Assembly (NCBI GenBank): GCA_011033025.1
Contig: WFMF01000103.1
Location: 186,001 to 250,000, forward strand
Reading direction: 5' to 3'
From: Beroe forskalii
Lineage: Eukaryota > Ctenophora > Nuda > Beroida > Beroidae
Length of the DNA stretch: 64,000 nt
Shown: positions 1 to 12,310 of the stretch, in pieces
How positions within the stretch are numbered: the stretch's first letter is position 1
Layout of the letters: each line of letters starts with the position of its first letter
The notes under the pieces: model-generated
What the model was told of the DNA's origin: nothing
Database searches by the model: none
What the model saw: the letters and a program-made list of their open reading frames with translations, nothing else
Position numbers and translations under genes: made by a program

Positions 1-59
1 GCTGCTTGAAGAGCCAGGGGAGGTTTCTCTGGCAGCCAAGGGTTTCTCTGGAAGTACGG

Positions 60-600
60 GAGGGTTGTTCTGGTGTGGGTTATAAGTGGAGAGGTGGGTT
101 ATGAGTGAAAGGTGTGTTTACAGTGAAAAGGGGTGGGTTATGAAGTGGAGAGGGGCGGGGTTATGGGTTGATTGGGGTGGGTTATGAGTGGAAAGGGGTG
201 GGTTATGAGTTGATTTGGGTGGGTTATGAGTGGAAAGGGGTGAGTTATGAGTTGATTGGGATGGGTTATGAGTGGAAAGGGGTGGGTTATGAGTTGATTG
301 GGGTGGGTTATGAGGGGATTTGGGTGGGTTATCAGTTGACTCAATGACTCAGGTTATGAGTGGAAAGGGGTGGGTTATCAGTTGATTTGGGTGGGCTATG
401 GAGTTGAGAGGGGTGTGTTATGAGTTGATTGGGAGGGCTAGTGTGTTGATTTGGGTGGCTTATGCATATGTATTTGATCTGGGTGGGTTATGAGTTGATT
501 GGGGTGGGTTATGAGTTGATTGGGGTGTGTTATGAGTTGATTGGGTAGGTTATGAGTTGATTGGGTGGGTTATGAGTTGATCGGGTAAAGGGATTTGACC
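60..600. repeat. G/T-rich minisatellite
   Basis: About 20 degenerate copies of a ~20-bp unit built on GGGTGGGTTATGAGTTGATT, with variants carrying GAGTGGAAAG. The apparent minus-strand reading frame here, a repeated ITHPNQL, follows from the repeat and is not evidence of a gene. The strand asymmetry (G on plus, C on minus) is marked. Confidence 0.9.
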
Positions 601-1440
601 CCCCGTATCCCCGACACTTCACCCCCCTACAACAGTACTATAAATCTAAAGTGGAGGGGACAAACGTCGCAGTTCGACGATTGCTGCGACATTTGACCCC
701 GACATTTACTCCCAAATGAATAAATATAGATCAAACGCACTGATCCGCGGCTTGACCGAGGAGTCTGCGCGACATTTGACCCCCCGACATCACATCCCCC
801 CTATAGGCACAGTAAACCCCCTGGCAACTGTGCTTGGGAACGGGGTTCCGGGTGTCGCACCATCGACTGAGCTGAGACGGCGTAGTGTGTCAAAGGCTGG
901 TCTGTCAGGATGGAGGTTGAGGTCGATCCATTGGGAGGGAGGAGGGATGAGGCTGGTAATGATTCTTTCATCAATGGTTGTTCGAGCCCTTCTGTCGGAC
1001 CAGAAACAGCAAGGTGCTTTTCAGGCTGTTCTGGAAGTGTTTCCTGGATGTCCAGGGTTAAGTAGCATGGCCTGATGAGGAAGTACCAGCAGGACGACGA
1101 CTTCAAGCTCAGAGAGTGAAGAAGCTGGCGGCACTGGCTATTCTCTTCCTGTTACCGGATGTTGTTGGCTTCCTTGATTCCCTCTCAACACCTTGTGGCA
1201 GATGAGCTCCAACTTCTGGCCTACTTCGAGAGACCTGGATGGACTTCCAGCTGGAGAGAAGGAGGAACGACAGGATCCAAAACCTCCTCCGGAACTACTC
1301 CAGAATTGAGACCTTCTGCTGACACTGGAACTTACAGTTTCCTGCTCTTACAGTGTTTTATCCGATATTTTGTGTGAAAAATTTGTGTGATATACAATTA
1401 TTCTATACACTAAACATTATTGTCCAAATCCTGTCTATCT
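601..1440. other. No recognisable gene
   Basis: This stretch is less repetitive and somewhat more GC-rich than its surroundings. Open frames at 716-1075 (plus) and 801-1106 (minus) overlap each other. Neither shows a domain, clear splice signals or a familiar family. A short motif (gacatttgacccc) recurs near 690 and 775. It may be decayed repeat DNA. Confidence 0.5.
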
Positions 1441-2369
1441 CATTTTTAGTAACTACGGGGGTCAGATGGGGGGATGTAATGTAATGTTTGGGGGGGTTCA
1501 AATGTCCATTTTGTTGATCGGGGGGGAGTGAGTGGAGGGGGGTGTTTTTACGGGTAAAAAAGGGTGTGTTATGATTTGGGAACGCATGTTTTAAACAAGG
1601 AAAAATTGAAGGTTTTTCAGTCCAACAACTATTGTGTAAAATGTTGGTATATACAAAGTGTGTTTCTCAACCCCCCCCTTAATTGATTGGGGGGGGGTTT
1701 TGAGTTGTTTAAAGGGGGGGGAAATAGGGGAAAGGTAAAAGTTATGGGGATTTGGTTCCCATAGGAGGGGGTATGTTAGAAGGTTGTTTGGGGGTTTTAG
1801 TTAGGGGGGTTTGGGGTGATTGGGGAGGGGGAGTTAGGGGAAATTACGGATCAAACCAGGCCGGGTGAAACCCCCTTGACCGAAAGTTTTATTAATAAAT
1901 TCCGGGCGGGTTCGACCCGCTGAGGTCCCAAGTACGGGAAAATCGGGGGAAAAACGTCTGACTCTTAGTATCGAGGATTTCAGGCTTCACTGATGAACTG
2001 ATGTACAGTCAAGTATAGGTGTCAAGTATAGAAGTATGCCAAGTCTGGCATATTAATGTCAGGATACCTGGTTTGGCAGCTGATAAATGACTTCTCAAGG
2101 GACTGCGTTAATCGGGGATGCAGGTCTGCACAACTGTGAGGATGACAGGTGTGACCTGATATACCTACTCACCAGCACCTTCCGAGCTGAGATATAGTTT
2201 GAAGTGGATCAATTTCGGCGAGATATAGTATGATGAGTTTCAATTTTTGTAGTTTTTTGTTCTCAATATGGGAATACATTGATATTTTTCGATCAGACCA
2301 ATTCTCATGTTCTTATTACCTATTTTATTGGTGGAAATTAGATTCTAACATGAATGTTATGGACTGGAG
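1441..2369. other. G-homopolymer-rich intergenic DNA
   Basis: There are many runs of 6-9 G on the plus strand between 1455 and 1850, with short AT tracts, then ordinary AT-rich sequence. I see no gene. The G runs could form quadruplexes and are also prone to assembly error. Confidence 0.5.
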
Positions 2370-2837
2370 TGCAGCATAACTCGAAAAGTAAAGGGTTTAG
2401 AGCATATGTTTATTGACAAGCCGTATATAAACATGGCCATTGCGATTCTTTTGAGCTATGAACGAAGTCTCTACGACGTTTCTGGCGCAAGTTATGAAAA
2501 TCGCCAAATTTAGCTATGTATAGCCTCAAAAACAGTTTTTACTTGGTTTGTGAGCATTTTAGGGCATATGTTTGATAACAAGTCGTATATAAAACATGGC
2601 CATTGCGGTTCTTTTGCTAGCTAAAAGTGGAGTCTCTACGACCTTCTAACAAAAAGTTAGTATTTTGGGCTATGGCGCCAAAATGGCGCAATTGCGCCAT
2701 GATGTTCACCTAACAAAAATAGGTCTCGTCGGATTTGGACTTGAGGGGTCCTAAACTTCGCTCCACTGAACCGGTCATTATGTTGTTTCAAGCCGTTGCA
2801 GGCCTCAGCCCTTTTTTTGCCTTAACTGACCAGACTA
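2370..2837. mobile_element. Truncated arm of foldback transposon
   Basis: This matches, with divergence, the right arm of the foldback element at 49728-54615 (compare about 53980-54615). Shared landmarks are two copies of a block around 'GTATATAAACATGGCCATTGCG', the palindromic GGCGCAATTGCGCC stretch, and the terminal CTGACCAGACTA. Only one arm is present. Its terminus falls exactly where the segmental duplication begins, and the corresponding site in copy B (34490) lacks the element. Confidence 0.8.
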
Positions 2838-3919
2838 ATACAATAATAGGATGGGTAATGCGTAATGGGTATGCTAGCAGAATTATCAAGGGTTGTAAAA
2901 GTTCCATCCCAATTTAACCCTGCCTGATCCTACTTTTTGAGAGTCAAATGGCTAATCGAGTATACTAAATTAAAGTGTCCTAGATAATACTACATTTACG
3001 TATAACCATAATGTCATTGAAATAAATTAGAAATATAATATCTAAATATATACTAATATGTATGCTCAAGTGAGAACACATATTATGTATGAAGCATGTA
3101 TAAAGGTAAATTATTACTTTCGTACGCTATCTTTACACATTCCACGACGAGTTTTATTTTCATATACTTTACCATTCAAAATCATATGAAGTATCTTTAT
3201 AAGTCGGATAACTATAAAATACCAAAATAGCTGTGGAAGTGTTGACAAGGCAACGGGAAATGAAGAACTACAGACATCTAGACATGGAAATAACTGATAA
3301 GATATTTAGTATAAGCAACAGTAAATGCTAAATTTAAATGAGATTATGTCAGGAATTTTACAAACACGGTATCTTGCTGTCTGTATTAGCAAAATATTTT
3401 GGCCTGGAATTTTAATAAGTTGACTAAAAAGACACTTGAATTTTGCATTATCATATAACGATGGTATTTTCTTATTTTACAAAATAAAACAACAACAAAC
3501 TTCTATTTCTAAGTTTCTATTTTATTATGATTTAAGTATTGAGATGTAAAAACCAAGTAGTTGGACATTCGGAATTCGGACATCGATCAGAAAACAGGGA
3601 TGCTCCAATATGAGAATAATGAATGTATGGTGAGTGACATGGAGAGAGAGAGAGAATTTGAAGGGTGTTTACGATAAACGCTTAAACTGGCTAAGAATGT
3701 GTCACTCAAATCACACTTAATATCATGATAGGTATGCCACCATTTAAGATCAGTATCTTTACATATTCTGTATGAGTTCATAAGTTCATACTATATTGGC
3801 AGCTGTTGACACGACAACGGAAAATGAAGAGCAGACTGCCTAAAAGTCTTGCACATTGCATGAGTGCATGGAGGTGGATAGAGATCAATACGAGGCAAAT
3901 ATTCATACATTCAATAACA

Positions 3920-4480
3920 AGTACACAGTGAGCTGTGAGAGGGGTCATGCTAGCATAGACCATTTCAGAGCATTTCTTTAGCTCCTAAACATGTTCTTAT
4001 GGTAATTGGGTCCACATTATATGTTTGAAATCATAATATGACTTGAAAAAATTTACAGAAAAAATTTTTTGGGCCTTTTTTGAAGGATTTTTTATCCCCC
4101 GAACGAGAGGCTGATGCCAGAAAAACTTTTTCCTGGGATGTTTTTAATACTTCCATTACTTTCTTTTGTGTTCCAATGGAAAGTACACTGTCTAAGGCAC
4201 CAGAAACTTTTTCAATTGTGCGAAAATATTGATCAGAACCAAAGTTATGTCCATCTTTAGGTCAATTTTTCAGCAAAACGTAAATATTCCTGGGAAAATT
4301 TCATCAAAATAGGGCAAAATTATCATTATTTTTGGATTTTTTTCAATTTCATCTACAATGACCGTTTTATTATGATTTCTTATTGATAAACATGTGTGCC
4401 ATGTCATTTTGAGATACTTTATGGTGGATAAAGTGCCAAAATTGATCTTTTAGAGACAGAAATCGACTCCAAAAATTTGC
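3920..4480. repeat. Dispersed repeat shared with 62220-62780
   Basis: This ~560-bp block occurs in both duplication copies (A here, B near 35590-36150) and, more diverged, at 62220-62780. It includes GGTCATGCTAGCATAGACC near its left end, which at the third locus recurs inverted at the far end. It is probably part of an old transposon. No coding frame is visible. Confidence 0.75.
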
Positions 4481-4571
4481 TGTGAAGTAGACGCACGTAC
4501 CTGCTACCTACTTCGAATAAAGGAATTTCAGTCTTTAGAAATTGTACTAAAGCAATATTTAATTGTTAGAT

Positions 4572-6236
4572 CGGGGGATATCAGTGAGTAAGTGCACAGA
4601 CATATATGGTGAGAAAGTGCATTTAGCCAAATTTCAGAGATACCACCCACCCCATATTGCAGTTACTCACAATAATCAAATTAATACTAAGTGATTTTTG
4701 AAAAATTTTTCAGGCACCACCCCAAAATATCGGCTAATTTGACTATTTAGACAGTTATGACAGAATTTTATTTCAACAAAATGCGACATTCTGATGAATG
4801 GTAGATTTACACGCTAGATCAGATCACTAAATACAAATTTCTGCCTTGATATAATAATAAAAGTATAACTTTCTATTGGTTCACTAATACACCCGCTTAA
4901 ACTATAAAATAGTGATAGGATAGGGATACTTAATATATATTACATGTATTGATAGCAATATGATCCCTACCATGTTAGGAATGTTTAATTTATTTTCTAA
5001 TTTCTATAGTTCATAGAAGAAATTATAGAAAAAATTATTATTCGAGTCACGACAAGCTTTTATCATAAACTAGAGCGTATTACATACGTTGAATCTCAAC
5101 CATAAAAATGATTGTGTGGATCTGCACACAAGAAGACAATAATAATTGCAAATTATGAATATTTAATAATACCTAACCGTTTGATTTTATTATGGGAAAA
5201 ACTGTTGATTGTTGAACATTCAACGAAAAAGTACACGCACAACTTCGCACGGTGACGAATAGAAAGTCAGACTCAGTACTCTTCAGTCTCAAATAGACGG
5301 GGGGGGGACGATTGCAGTTTTTTGGATTTTTACTACGGTGGGAGACAATTATTTAACACCCTCCCCGTTTAGAAATTTTGAAAATTTCGAAAAAATACAT
5401 ACATAAATCAAAGAAAAATTCATATTTTTTGTCAGAATTGAGCAAAAATCAAGCAGCAACCTGAAAGCTTTGACAACTGTTTCTAAGAATTACGATCTTT
5501 TTCTCGATCTGAGTCCATATGTTTGATGAATTTGGGTATTTCAAACCATTCGATTGAAATTTACCTCCCCCTCCCTCTTATTTGCACCCCCCCCTTTTTA
5601 CGACATTTTTGAAAAACCTACACAGGGGGACAGTTATTACAGCCCCCCCGTCTATTTGAGACTGAAGAGTAGGTATGGACGTGTAGACGACAGAAAGCCG
5701 TATCAAAGTATCAATTCTGGGATTGGCTGGGATTAGAAAAACATTCTAATATCATTAAAGTTACTGTTACCGTTCAGTATTTTGTCTCCAGACCGGCTCA
5801 GTACACGATCATTATCCGCGCCAAGTAGACTGTATAGAGAGTATAGAGATAGTAATGCTGGTAATGTAGGTAGTATGTATGTATGATACGGTGTAATCGT
5901 GTAATCAATATCTAAATGAACTGGCTAGATATAGTTCTAGATATAGTTCTATAATAAGTCCTGACTTCAATTTTGAGATACAATCATATACCACATCGAA
6001 ATGCTTTGAAATACCTATATTTACATCCCGACAAAGCTACATATATTGCGGTTTTTGCTGCACTTACTCACAAATGAGTAAGTGATATTTGGCATGACCT
6101 TGGGACACCACCCTTTTTCAAAGAATTTCCTATGAGTAACTGCAATGTGAGTAACTGCATTTCTGAATTTTGGAGCACGACCACCACGTGAGTAAGTGGG
6201 CATAAGGTCTGTGCACTTACTCACTGATATCCCCCG
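4572..6236. mobile_element. 1.67-kb TIR element, non-autonomous
   Basis: The terminal inverted repeats begin CGGGGGATATCAGTGAGTAA and extend through a GTGCAC motif. A 7-bp target duplication, GTTAGAT, flanks it (4565-4571 and 6237-6243). Copy B has a single GTTAGAT at the corresponding place (about 36235), so this is an insertion that happened after the duplication or was lost from B. Subterminal copies of GAGTAAGTG and GAGTAACTGCA lie within about 200 bp of both ends and may be transposase-binding sites. It encodes no recognisable protein and contains a nested MITE at 5277-5671. The superfamily is uncertain. Confidence 0.88.
5277..5671. mobile_element. Nested MITE, TA-flanked
   Basis: A ~395-bp element with inverted ends starting CTCTTCAGTCTCAAATAGAC followed by a G run, flanked by TA on both sides. 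It lies inside the larger 4572-6236 element. TA target choice fits Tc1/mariner-type MITEs. The interior shows no coding content. Confidence 0.8.
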
Positions 6237-8052
6237 GTTAGATATACATCAATCTTGAAATCTTGAGCCGAGGCACAAAATCAGAAATCATAAACACAAA
6301 ATAAGTAGACAAACAAGTCGCAATAGCTCAAGAGCATGTTATTATGATAGCATGATAGCATGATCATATTAGTGAATGCTGAATGGATGAAACAATCAGT
6401 TCGGTAATAAATTGCGTTTATTACGTAAACACGTAATAAGGAACGTTTGTTGTTTCTTCTCAAGGCAACGTGTTGCTATTGGAGCATGCAATTACTTATA
6501 CTAACTTTACTACAGCTACTGAGAGAAAGTGCACAGTGTACAATCTTACAATAGAAACATGAAGCATGTGCTCATAAACCGTTTAGCTTTAGACAATTGA
6601 TATGATCCAATATTTTTGCAGGCTTTTGTGAGGTGTGGCTGCACACTATATCAGTATATCGAATGAAGAAAGTCGAAACTCATACGCTAGCACGTTACTT
6701 AGTTAAAGGTTTTTGAAACAATTCATCAGTTTTCATACAACACCGGTTGCAAATCTGAAACTATGTCTACAACACAGTCATAAGGAAATGGCTCTTCATT
6801 ACAGGAGAAAAACATACAAACATAGAGAAATACAGATCTGAAAGTATATAAAGATTATTAAAAAATATTAATCTGAGAATTTGGCAGTTCAGATAACATC
6901 CATGAAGGTACCTAAAAATATCATAAGTAACAATGAACAACAAGGAATGCTGATTTCAGTAAACACATGAGTACGAAGCATGAAGTATCAACAGAAATCA
7001 AAGAGAATTTTCTATGATTCTCAGTCGGTGTGTACAGTTGACTATAATATTGGGTGAAACGGGGTGAAAACTGAACGCAACCAGAAGGGAGCAATATCTG
7101 TGACGCAGAGCACCTGGCCGGGTGGATCTTGGCATGTAACCTGAATCATGTCACCTGACAAATGTGTCTTGGGAGTGAGTGAGCGAACGTGAGTAACCAA
7201 TCCAATCACTAATATCATGACCCTACATCTATGCCAAGGTAATCGGGATAATGATTAATGACGTGGTATGAAGTACAGTTCGTAGGGTACTCATGTGTGT
7301 GTTTGCTTGTGGCAATTGGCAAATTGGTAACCACCAATATTCTTACATTTACTGATTCAGGTACTCAAAAACAAACTCAAGTGCGTCTAGGGTGAAATGC
7401 ACAAGCATAAAATTTAAAAAGATATAATGTATACAAAAAAATCATTGGACTTTTATTTAACCGGCCAAACTTTAAACGGCATTTTTTAACCAGTCTTTTG
7501 GACAAAAATTCAAATTCGGTTAAATATGGGTAAAAAAGGTATGTGATGGCGTACAAATTTGCAACCTCCACCTCATGCGTTTTCATTGACTTAACAACTG
7601 AAAAAGCGTTCCCAAATTACATACATTGAGCCATTGAACAATTGAGCCTAAATCATTGAATATTCAAGATGTAATTTTCCATTCTGAATGTATTCATGGA
7701 AGAATGAAAATGTTGCCACACACACATGAAACAATGGGGCTCTCAAATTAGTGGTATTCACATTTTGCAGCTGCACTAAATGAAGCAGGGTGTTCTAAAG
7801 AAACCATGCGATCCACATTGTGGAAAGCTAAACCACTATCGCAGACTGCGTGGATGTTAATTAAACGACTAACGACTTATAAGAGGTGTTGCTGGTGTAA
7901 TGAGTGAAGGTTACTCCCTCCAGGTAAGACGTAACCTGGCGGTTTTACTGACTGGGTGCATATTCATCTTGGCGAGATCCGAAAATCCCAGAGGAATCTT
8001 ACATATTCTGCATAGATGAAGCAATATTATGTGATCAATGAGTGTACGAAGT

Positions 8053-8973
8053 CCCATATCAATATCGTATTTGATGGGTCGTCCCCAAGATAATATTTGG
8101 TTCTCCTTTTATCAGCAAGTGCGTCACCAAAATTGGCAAAATATAAACTGTGCGATATTTGACGAAATTAAAAATTTTATTTGTTCAAATTATTCTTATA
8201 TAAGTGTTCCACTTTGAGCAAGATTGTTTATTTTTCAAAAATACGGCAAAACTTGACGTTTATGACACCTGCAACGTGCAAAACGAAACGACTGCTTGAA
8301 ACAGCTTGATGAGTACAGTGACAGCTTAAGGATACAAAATTTACTCATTATATTCTTCCTAGTCCTACTAGTACCTATATGGACGTAGATCATCACTGCT
8401 TCTCCTTCTTCTCGCTTGAGATCGAGCATTACGATCTCTGGACTCCAAAATTCGATTTGTTTTTCCTGCTCTGTGGGATCGAAAACCAAAATTACAGAAA
8501 CCAAATCTAATTACAAAGTGAATTATCAACGTTAATCTATGTTTTCGCTCTCGAGGGGGATCGGAAAACCCATTGTTAATGCTTCCCACCGCTCCCCAAA
8601 GTATCACTTTCACAGCTTGTAGGTGCTCTCCTGTACTTGCATACTTTACGTCCTATATTATGGCATGATAACATATTATTGTGCCATTGTGTAATTGTAA
8701 ACCCGCAGAGAACAGGCGGTTCAGATGAAAACATTTCACTATGATGATGACGACATTTAACTGCCTATTTTTTCCTGTGCGCTATAACAATCAGAGTTAG
8801 AGAATTATAAGCTAACGCAGGAATCAGCGTGGAGAGATTGTCTGCCCGCTATATTTAGCTACAAAAGTTAGACAATGGAACGAAAACTGATGAATAATTT
8901 TAGTCTGTTTCAAAATGTGACCTTTTTTGGTCGTCCCCATATGGTCTTCCGCTCTCAATGATATTGATTAGGG
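8053..8973. mobile_element. 0.92-kb TIR element with 8-bp TSD
   Basis: The ends are CCCATATCAATATC on the left and the inverse of CCCTAATCAATATC on the right. An 8-bp duplication, TACGAAGT, flanks it at 8045-8052 and 8974-8981. Copy B has one TACGAAGT and no insert (about 38074). Eight-bp duplications fit hAT- or MULE-type elements. Short reading frames on the minus strand (8235-8613) are not recognisable. Confidence 0.85.
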
Positions 8974-9054
8974 TACGAAGTGTAAGAACACGGAGCTTGT
9001 AAGGGAAGTTTCATTAAGTTATAATGCAATGTTGCAATATAACGTGTTCGAGGG

Positions 9055-9322
9055 AGGAACACTTGAAAGGATGTCAGACACTTACACAAAGAGTTTTACA
9101 TACAATACAACAATAGCAGAGGTTTGAACTACGTTAACTGGACAAGACAAAATATTCAAAGTGTAAAAGAAAACATCGAAAGAAAACGCAAAACAGTTAC
9201 TGCAAACAAAGCTATTATACTATGTTTATATTTCCAGGAGAAAAGAATCACGAATGTACACACAGCTGATCGGTAAAATCTGCTCCATTGCCGTGCAATA
9301 CTCAGGGAATCATCAGTGAGGA
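9055..9322 (+). other. Unrecognised ORF, broken in copy A
   Basis: In copy B (40956-41207) the matching DNA has an open frame of 83 codons rich in K, R, Y and N. In copy A single-base differences break it. Inside lies an acceptor-like tract before GAGAAAAGAATCACG. I recognise no family, and a chance frame in AT-rich DNA is the simpler explanation. Confidence 0.3.
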
Positions 9323-10006
9323 TTTGAACTATCTAAGGCACGACTTTATTTCCTCTAATCTCTCTGTAACGAAGGTTATTATGCAAATAGGAATGAAGCT
9401 CTGCCATTGTTCGACGTTACTCAATGAGCACTGAACAGGACACTGCTCAACATATTGCACTAACGAGTGGAGCAGAGGGTATGGGACTCACAACAAAATT
9501 GACTACACCAACGATTATTGTGAATTCATATACACACCATAATACTACAATATCGCTTATTTCATGAGATATAATTCGACTTGTACAATTGTGTAATTTT
9601 GCTATAGAAATTGGGAAATGGGATGACGCGAAAACCTTAAATAAAGGAACGTATACCATGTGAGCTACAAGATGGAAAGCAGTAGAAATAGAGAAGAGGA
9701 GAGGCCGAGAGAGGAGGGAAATAGTCAACGCTAAGATTTAGATTCGTGCATCAATCATTTATCATTCCCTAATCCTATAAGTATTAAGCATAATATCAAT
9801 AATTTGGTGTACTAATATCATAGATGTCTATTTTGAAGGCAGTTACTCTAAGTATGTGCCGGTGTATTAAAATAGTGTCTAGTGATAATGACTGTAATTA
9901 GCCCCTGGTGTCGATTAATTGTGATTAGTTAAACATAAGTGATGACTGATGAGAGCATAAGTATGAACAATTTGTGCATAAAAACAGAGTTCACAACTAA
10001 GAACTT

Positions 10007-11075
10007 CTATTTCGAAAAAGGCCAAATTTGAGTTGGTAGGTGAAAATCATAATGCAATGGTTCATCTAACTGAGGTTGTGTGTTCGTTTTAGGGTAGATT
10101 TGTATTAGTTTAATTGATTTCCAAATCCCCTTCAGGTTATTTTTTCCACTTTTTGACTTAAGATCTTGAACTAGATTTTCTCGTTTGTTGTCCTTAGTTA
10201 TTTTATTAGTTATGTTACGCTGTTTCCGATATTCATCCCATGCTAAGTGAGCATTTATACAATTATTACCAAACATTACAATTCCACACCTAGATTCTTC
10301 TAACTTTTAAGTTTTGCCTTAAATTTCCTGTGCAATTTCTTTTTGAGCCTTATGGCATCTAGACTTTTCTGAGAGGTTTATAGATAAAACTTTCATGCTT
10401 CTTTATAGTTTTTAAGGGGAAGAAGTGGTCATGATATCTATTCAGATGGGTCTCTAAGATAGCTGGCTTTGTCAACTTACATTCGAAAAGTGGTTTCAGA
10501 TTAATATTTGCTAGATATGTTTGGAAGGATTTAATGTTGTTATTACTATAATCATGAAATGAAATCTTCTCAAACTTGGGAGGTTTTTCAACTTTGAAAT
10601 TAAGTTCACACTTTATAGAAAAGTGATCACCAATTTTTTCTGGGAGTACTGTTGAAGTTTCAAAGTCAGCATAACAATTGGTTATTATTACATCAATAGT
10701 ACTATAGGTGAACTTGTTACCTCTCTTAGCTATTCTGGTATAATTTTGAATCGTTTGGACCATATTAAAAGATTTAAGAGTGGAATCAAATTTCTTATAA
10801 TCTGAATCATTAATCTTGTTTTGGTCTACATTGATATCTCCTATCCAAATAACCTTCTTTCCCTTAAGCTTTTTCATACATTCAGTAAAGTACTCTAAAA
10901 AGTCCTCTAGCTTACAATACCCACTAGAGCGGTAAAAACTGCATAAGTAATAGTTACTGCTTTTAATCCTTATCCATTTTGCTTCAATAGTAGGTGTATT
11001 AATGTTTACTTTCACTTTATCATCATAAGCAACTTTGTTACTAATTATCAAGCCACATCCACCCCTAGAATGCCA
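10007..11075 (-). pseudogene. Broken non-LTR retrotransposon, endonuclease part
   Basis: The minus strand encodes the second half of an apurinic-type endonuclease domain (EEP fold) of a LINE ORF2 at 10359-11051. Motifs in order are RGGCGLIIS just upstream of the open frame, IGDINVD, STIDVIITN and IGDHFSIKCEL. In active LINE endonucleases these correspond to the GD-N, SxID and SDH motifs that bind metal and DNA. Serine of SDH is glycine here. A frame break separates this from 10007-10276, which reads like the basic linker between endonuclease and reverse transcriptase (LAWDEYRKQRN, KGIWKSI). The N-terminal half of the endonuclease and all of the reverse transcriptase are absent, so the copy is dead. 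The duplication endpoint (10060) falls inside it, and copy B keeps only its last ~75 bp. Confidence 0.8.
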
Positions 11076-11099
11076 GATGTTGTCTGATCCCCGCGAGGG

Positions 11100-12310
11100 G
11101 GTCAGATGACGTCGGACAATTTATGTACCCCCTTTTGTTTCCCAATTTATTTCCCCCTTTATTTCCTCAATCGAACTTTTTTTTTATAACTTAGGTATCT
11201 TTTGAAGTGAGTTTGCTGGTTTATAAGTATGTTTTAAAATAATCCAGTTAGCGTCTTAGCGCCCTTTACATCTAAATGTATTTCTCCAGTCAGCAGAAAT
11301 TTCACCAATTGCATCCTTTCCCCTTCCCTTTTCTTGCGTCTTTGCGCCCATTGTGTTGAATTTTAGGAGAGTTATCCAATGCGAAAAGGAGTACCACTTA
11401 CCTGGAGAGTCGCCACACTCTCTAGAGCTGGCAGACAGTCTCTGATTACGATGAAGCTGGAACAAGAGAAAGGGTTCCTGGTCAAAGAGGAAGCTGTTAA
11501 CATACCAACACTAGAAAAACCAACATAAAAAGGCATTTATTCAGTGATAGTGGTGATCATGCTGAGAGTAAGGACGGCCACAATTAATAATGAGGAGGTT
11601 TTTCACGAACAGTGCACTAATTATAAAAAAAGCCATAAGCCCAAGACATAATCTAAATAAACCTCCACTACTTCTATCTATTTCAAGATGGGCCGTGGAC
11701 TTATGAGAAAACTAGGGTATTATGAGAATTCTAGAAGAAATAGGTACTTGACGAATCTATAAAGTAGGTAGAACGGCATGCAAAAGCTCAAATCAGTAAC
11801 AGATGACCAAAGCTGTGTTTGTGTTTTTGATTTGTGTTTTTTTTTTTTTTTTCCACTGTATTTCCTTAATTTCTTTTTGGTATACTCGTTGAAACTGGTA
11901 GTCTTAGCAATCAGTGCGATTTCTCTTCTTCGAGGCTTCAATTGACAACTGAGGTCAATGCTTCTGTGATGTCTAAGAGAATCAATCTGGTCCTTCGTTG
12001 TTTTTGTTTCATTCCAAGACCGACCGTAGCATATTTTCTCAAGCTACTATGGGTGCCCATTCGTCATTCATGTTCAGGCACATCCATGGGGAGACTACCA
12101 GTATAGTTTTCTGTCGTGTTGTTATTATAATTCTTAAGTGTTTTCCGAATAATCTTCTGAATTAATTGGAAAATACTACCAATTTGACTTAGCTAGTCGA
12201 TTGAAAAAGATAAGAAGGTAAAGCTTGCCGATGTTTAGAATATCATGCCAATGCAACCCCTGCATATCATTATCATGAAGATGCTGAAAGAAAACGCTAT
12301 AAATGCCCAA
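11100..12310. other. No recognisable gene
   Basis: AT-rich, with a C-rich patch near 11130-11170 and a T run near 11840. The open frames at 11256-11465 and 11720-11941 (minus) have no recognisable domain. From about 12240 degenerate copies of the 51-bp unit begin. Confidence 0.5.

Larger units (their letters stand above)
2838..10060 (+). repeat. Segmental duplication, copy A
   Basis: A direct, near-identical copy of 34490-41904. Compared base by base, the copies share almost all single-copy sequence but differ by whole insertions. Copy A alone carries the elements at 4572-6236 and 8053-8973; copy B alone carries the MULE at 38228-40915. Small indels of about 20-95 bp also differ. The left edge coincides with a foldback-transposon terminus, and the right edge lies inside a LINE remnant. 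No recognisable host gene is included. Confidence 0.93.

Noticed and set aside
138..344. Small ITHPNQL-repeat gene
   Set aside because: It is the translation of a G/T-rich minisatellite.
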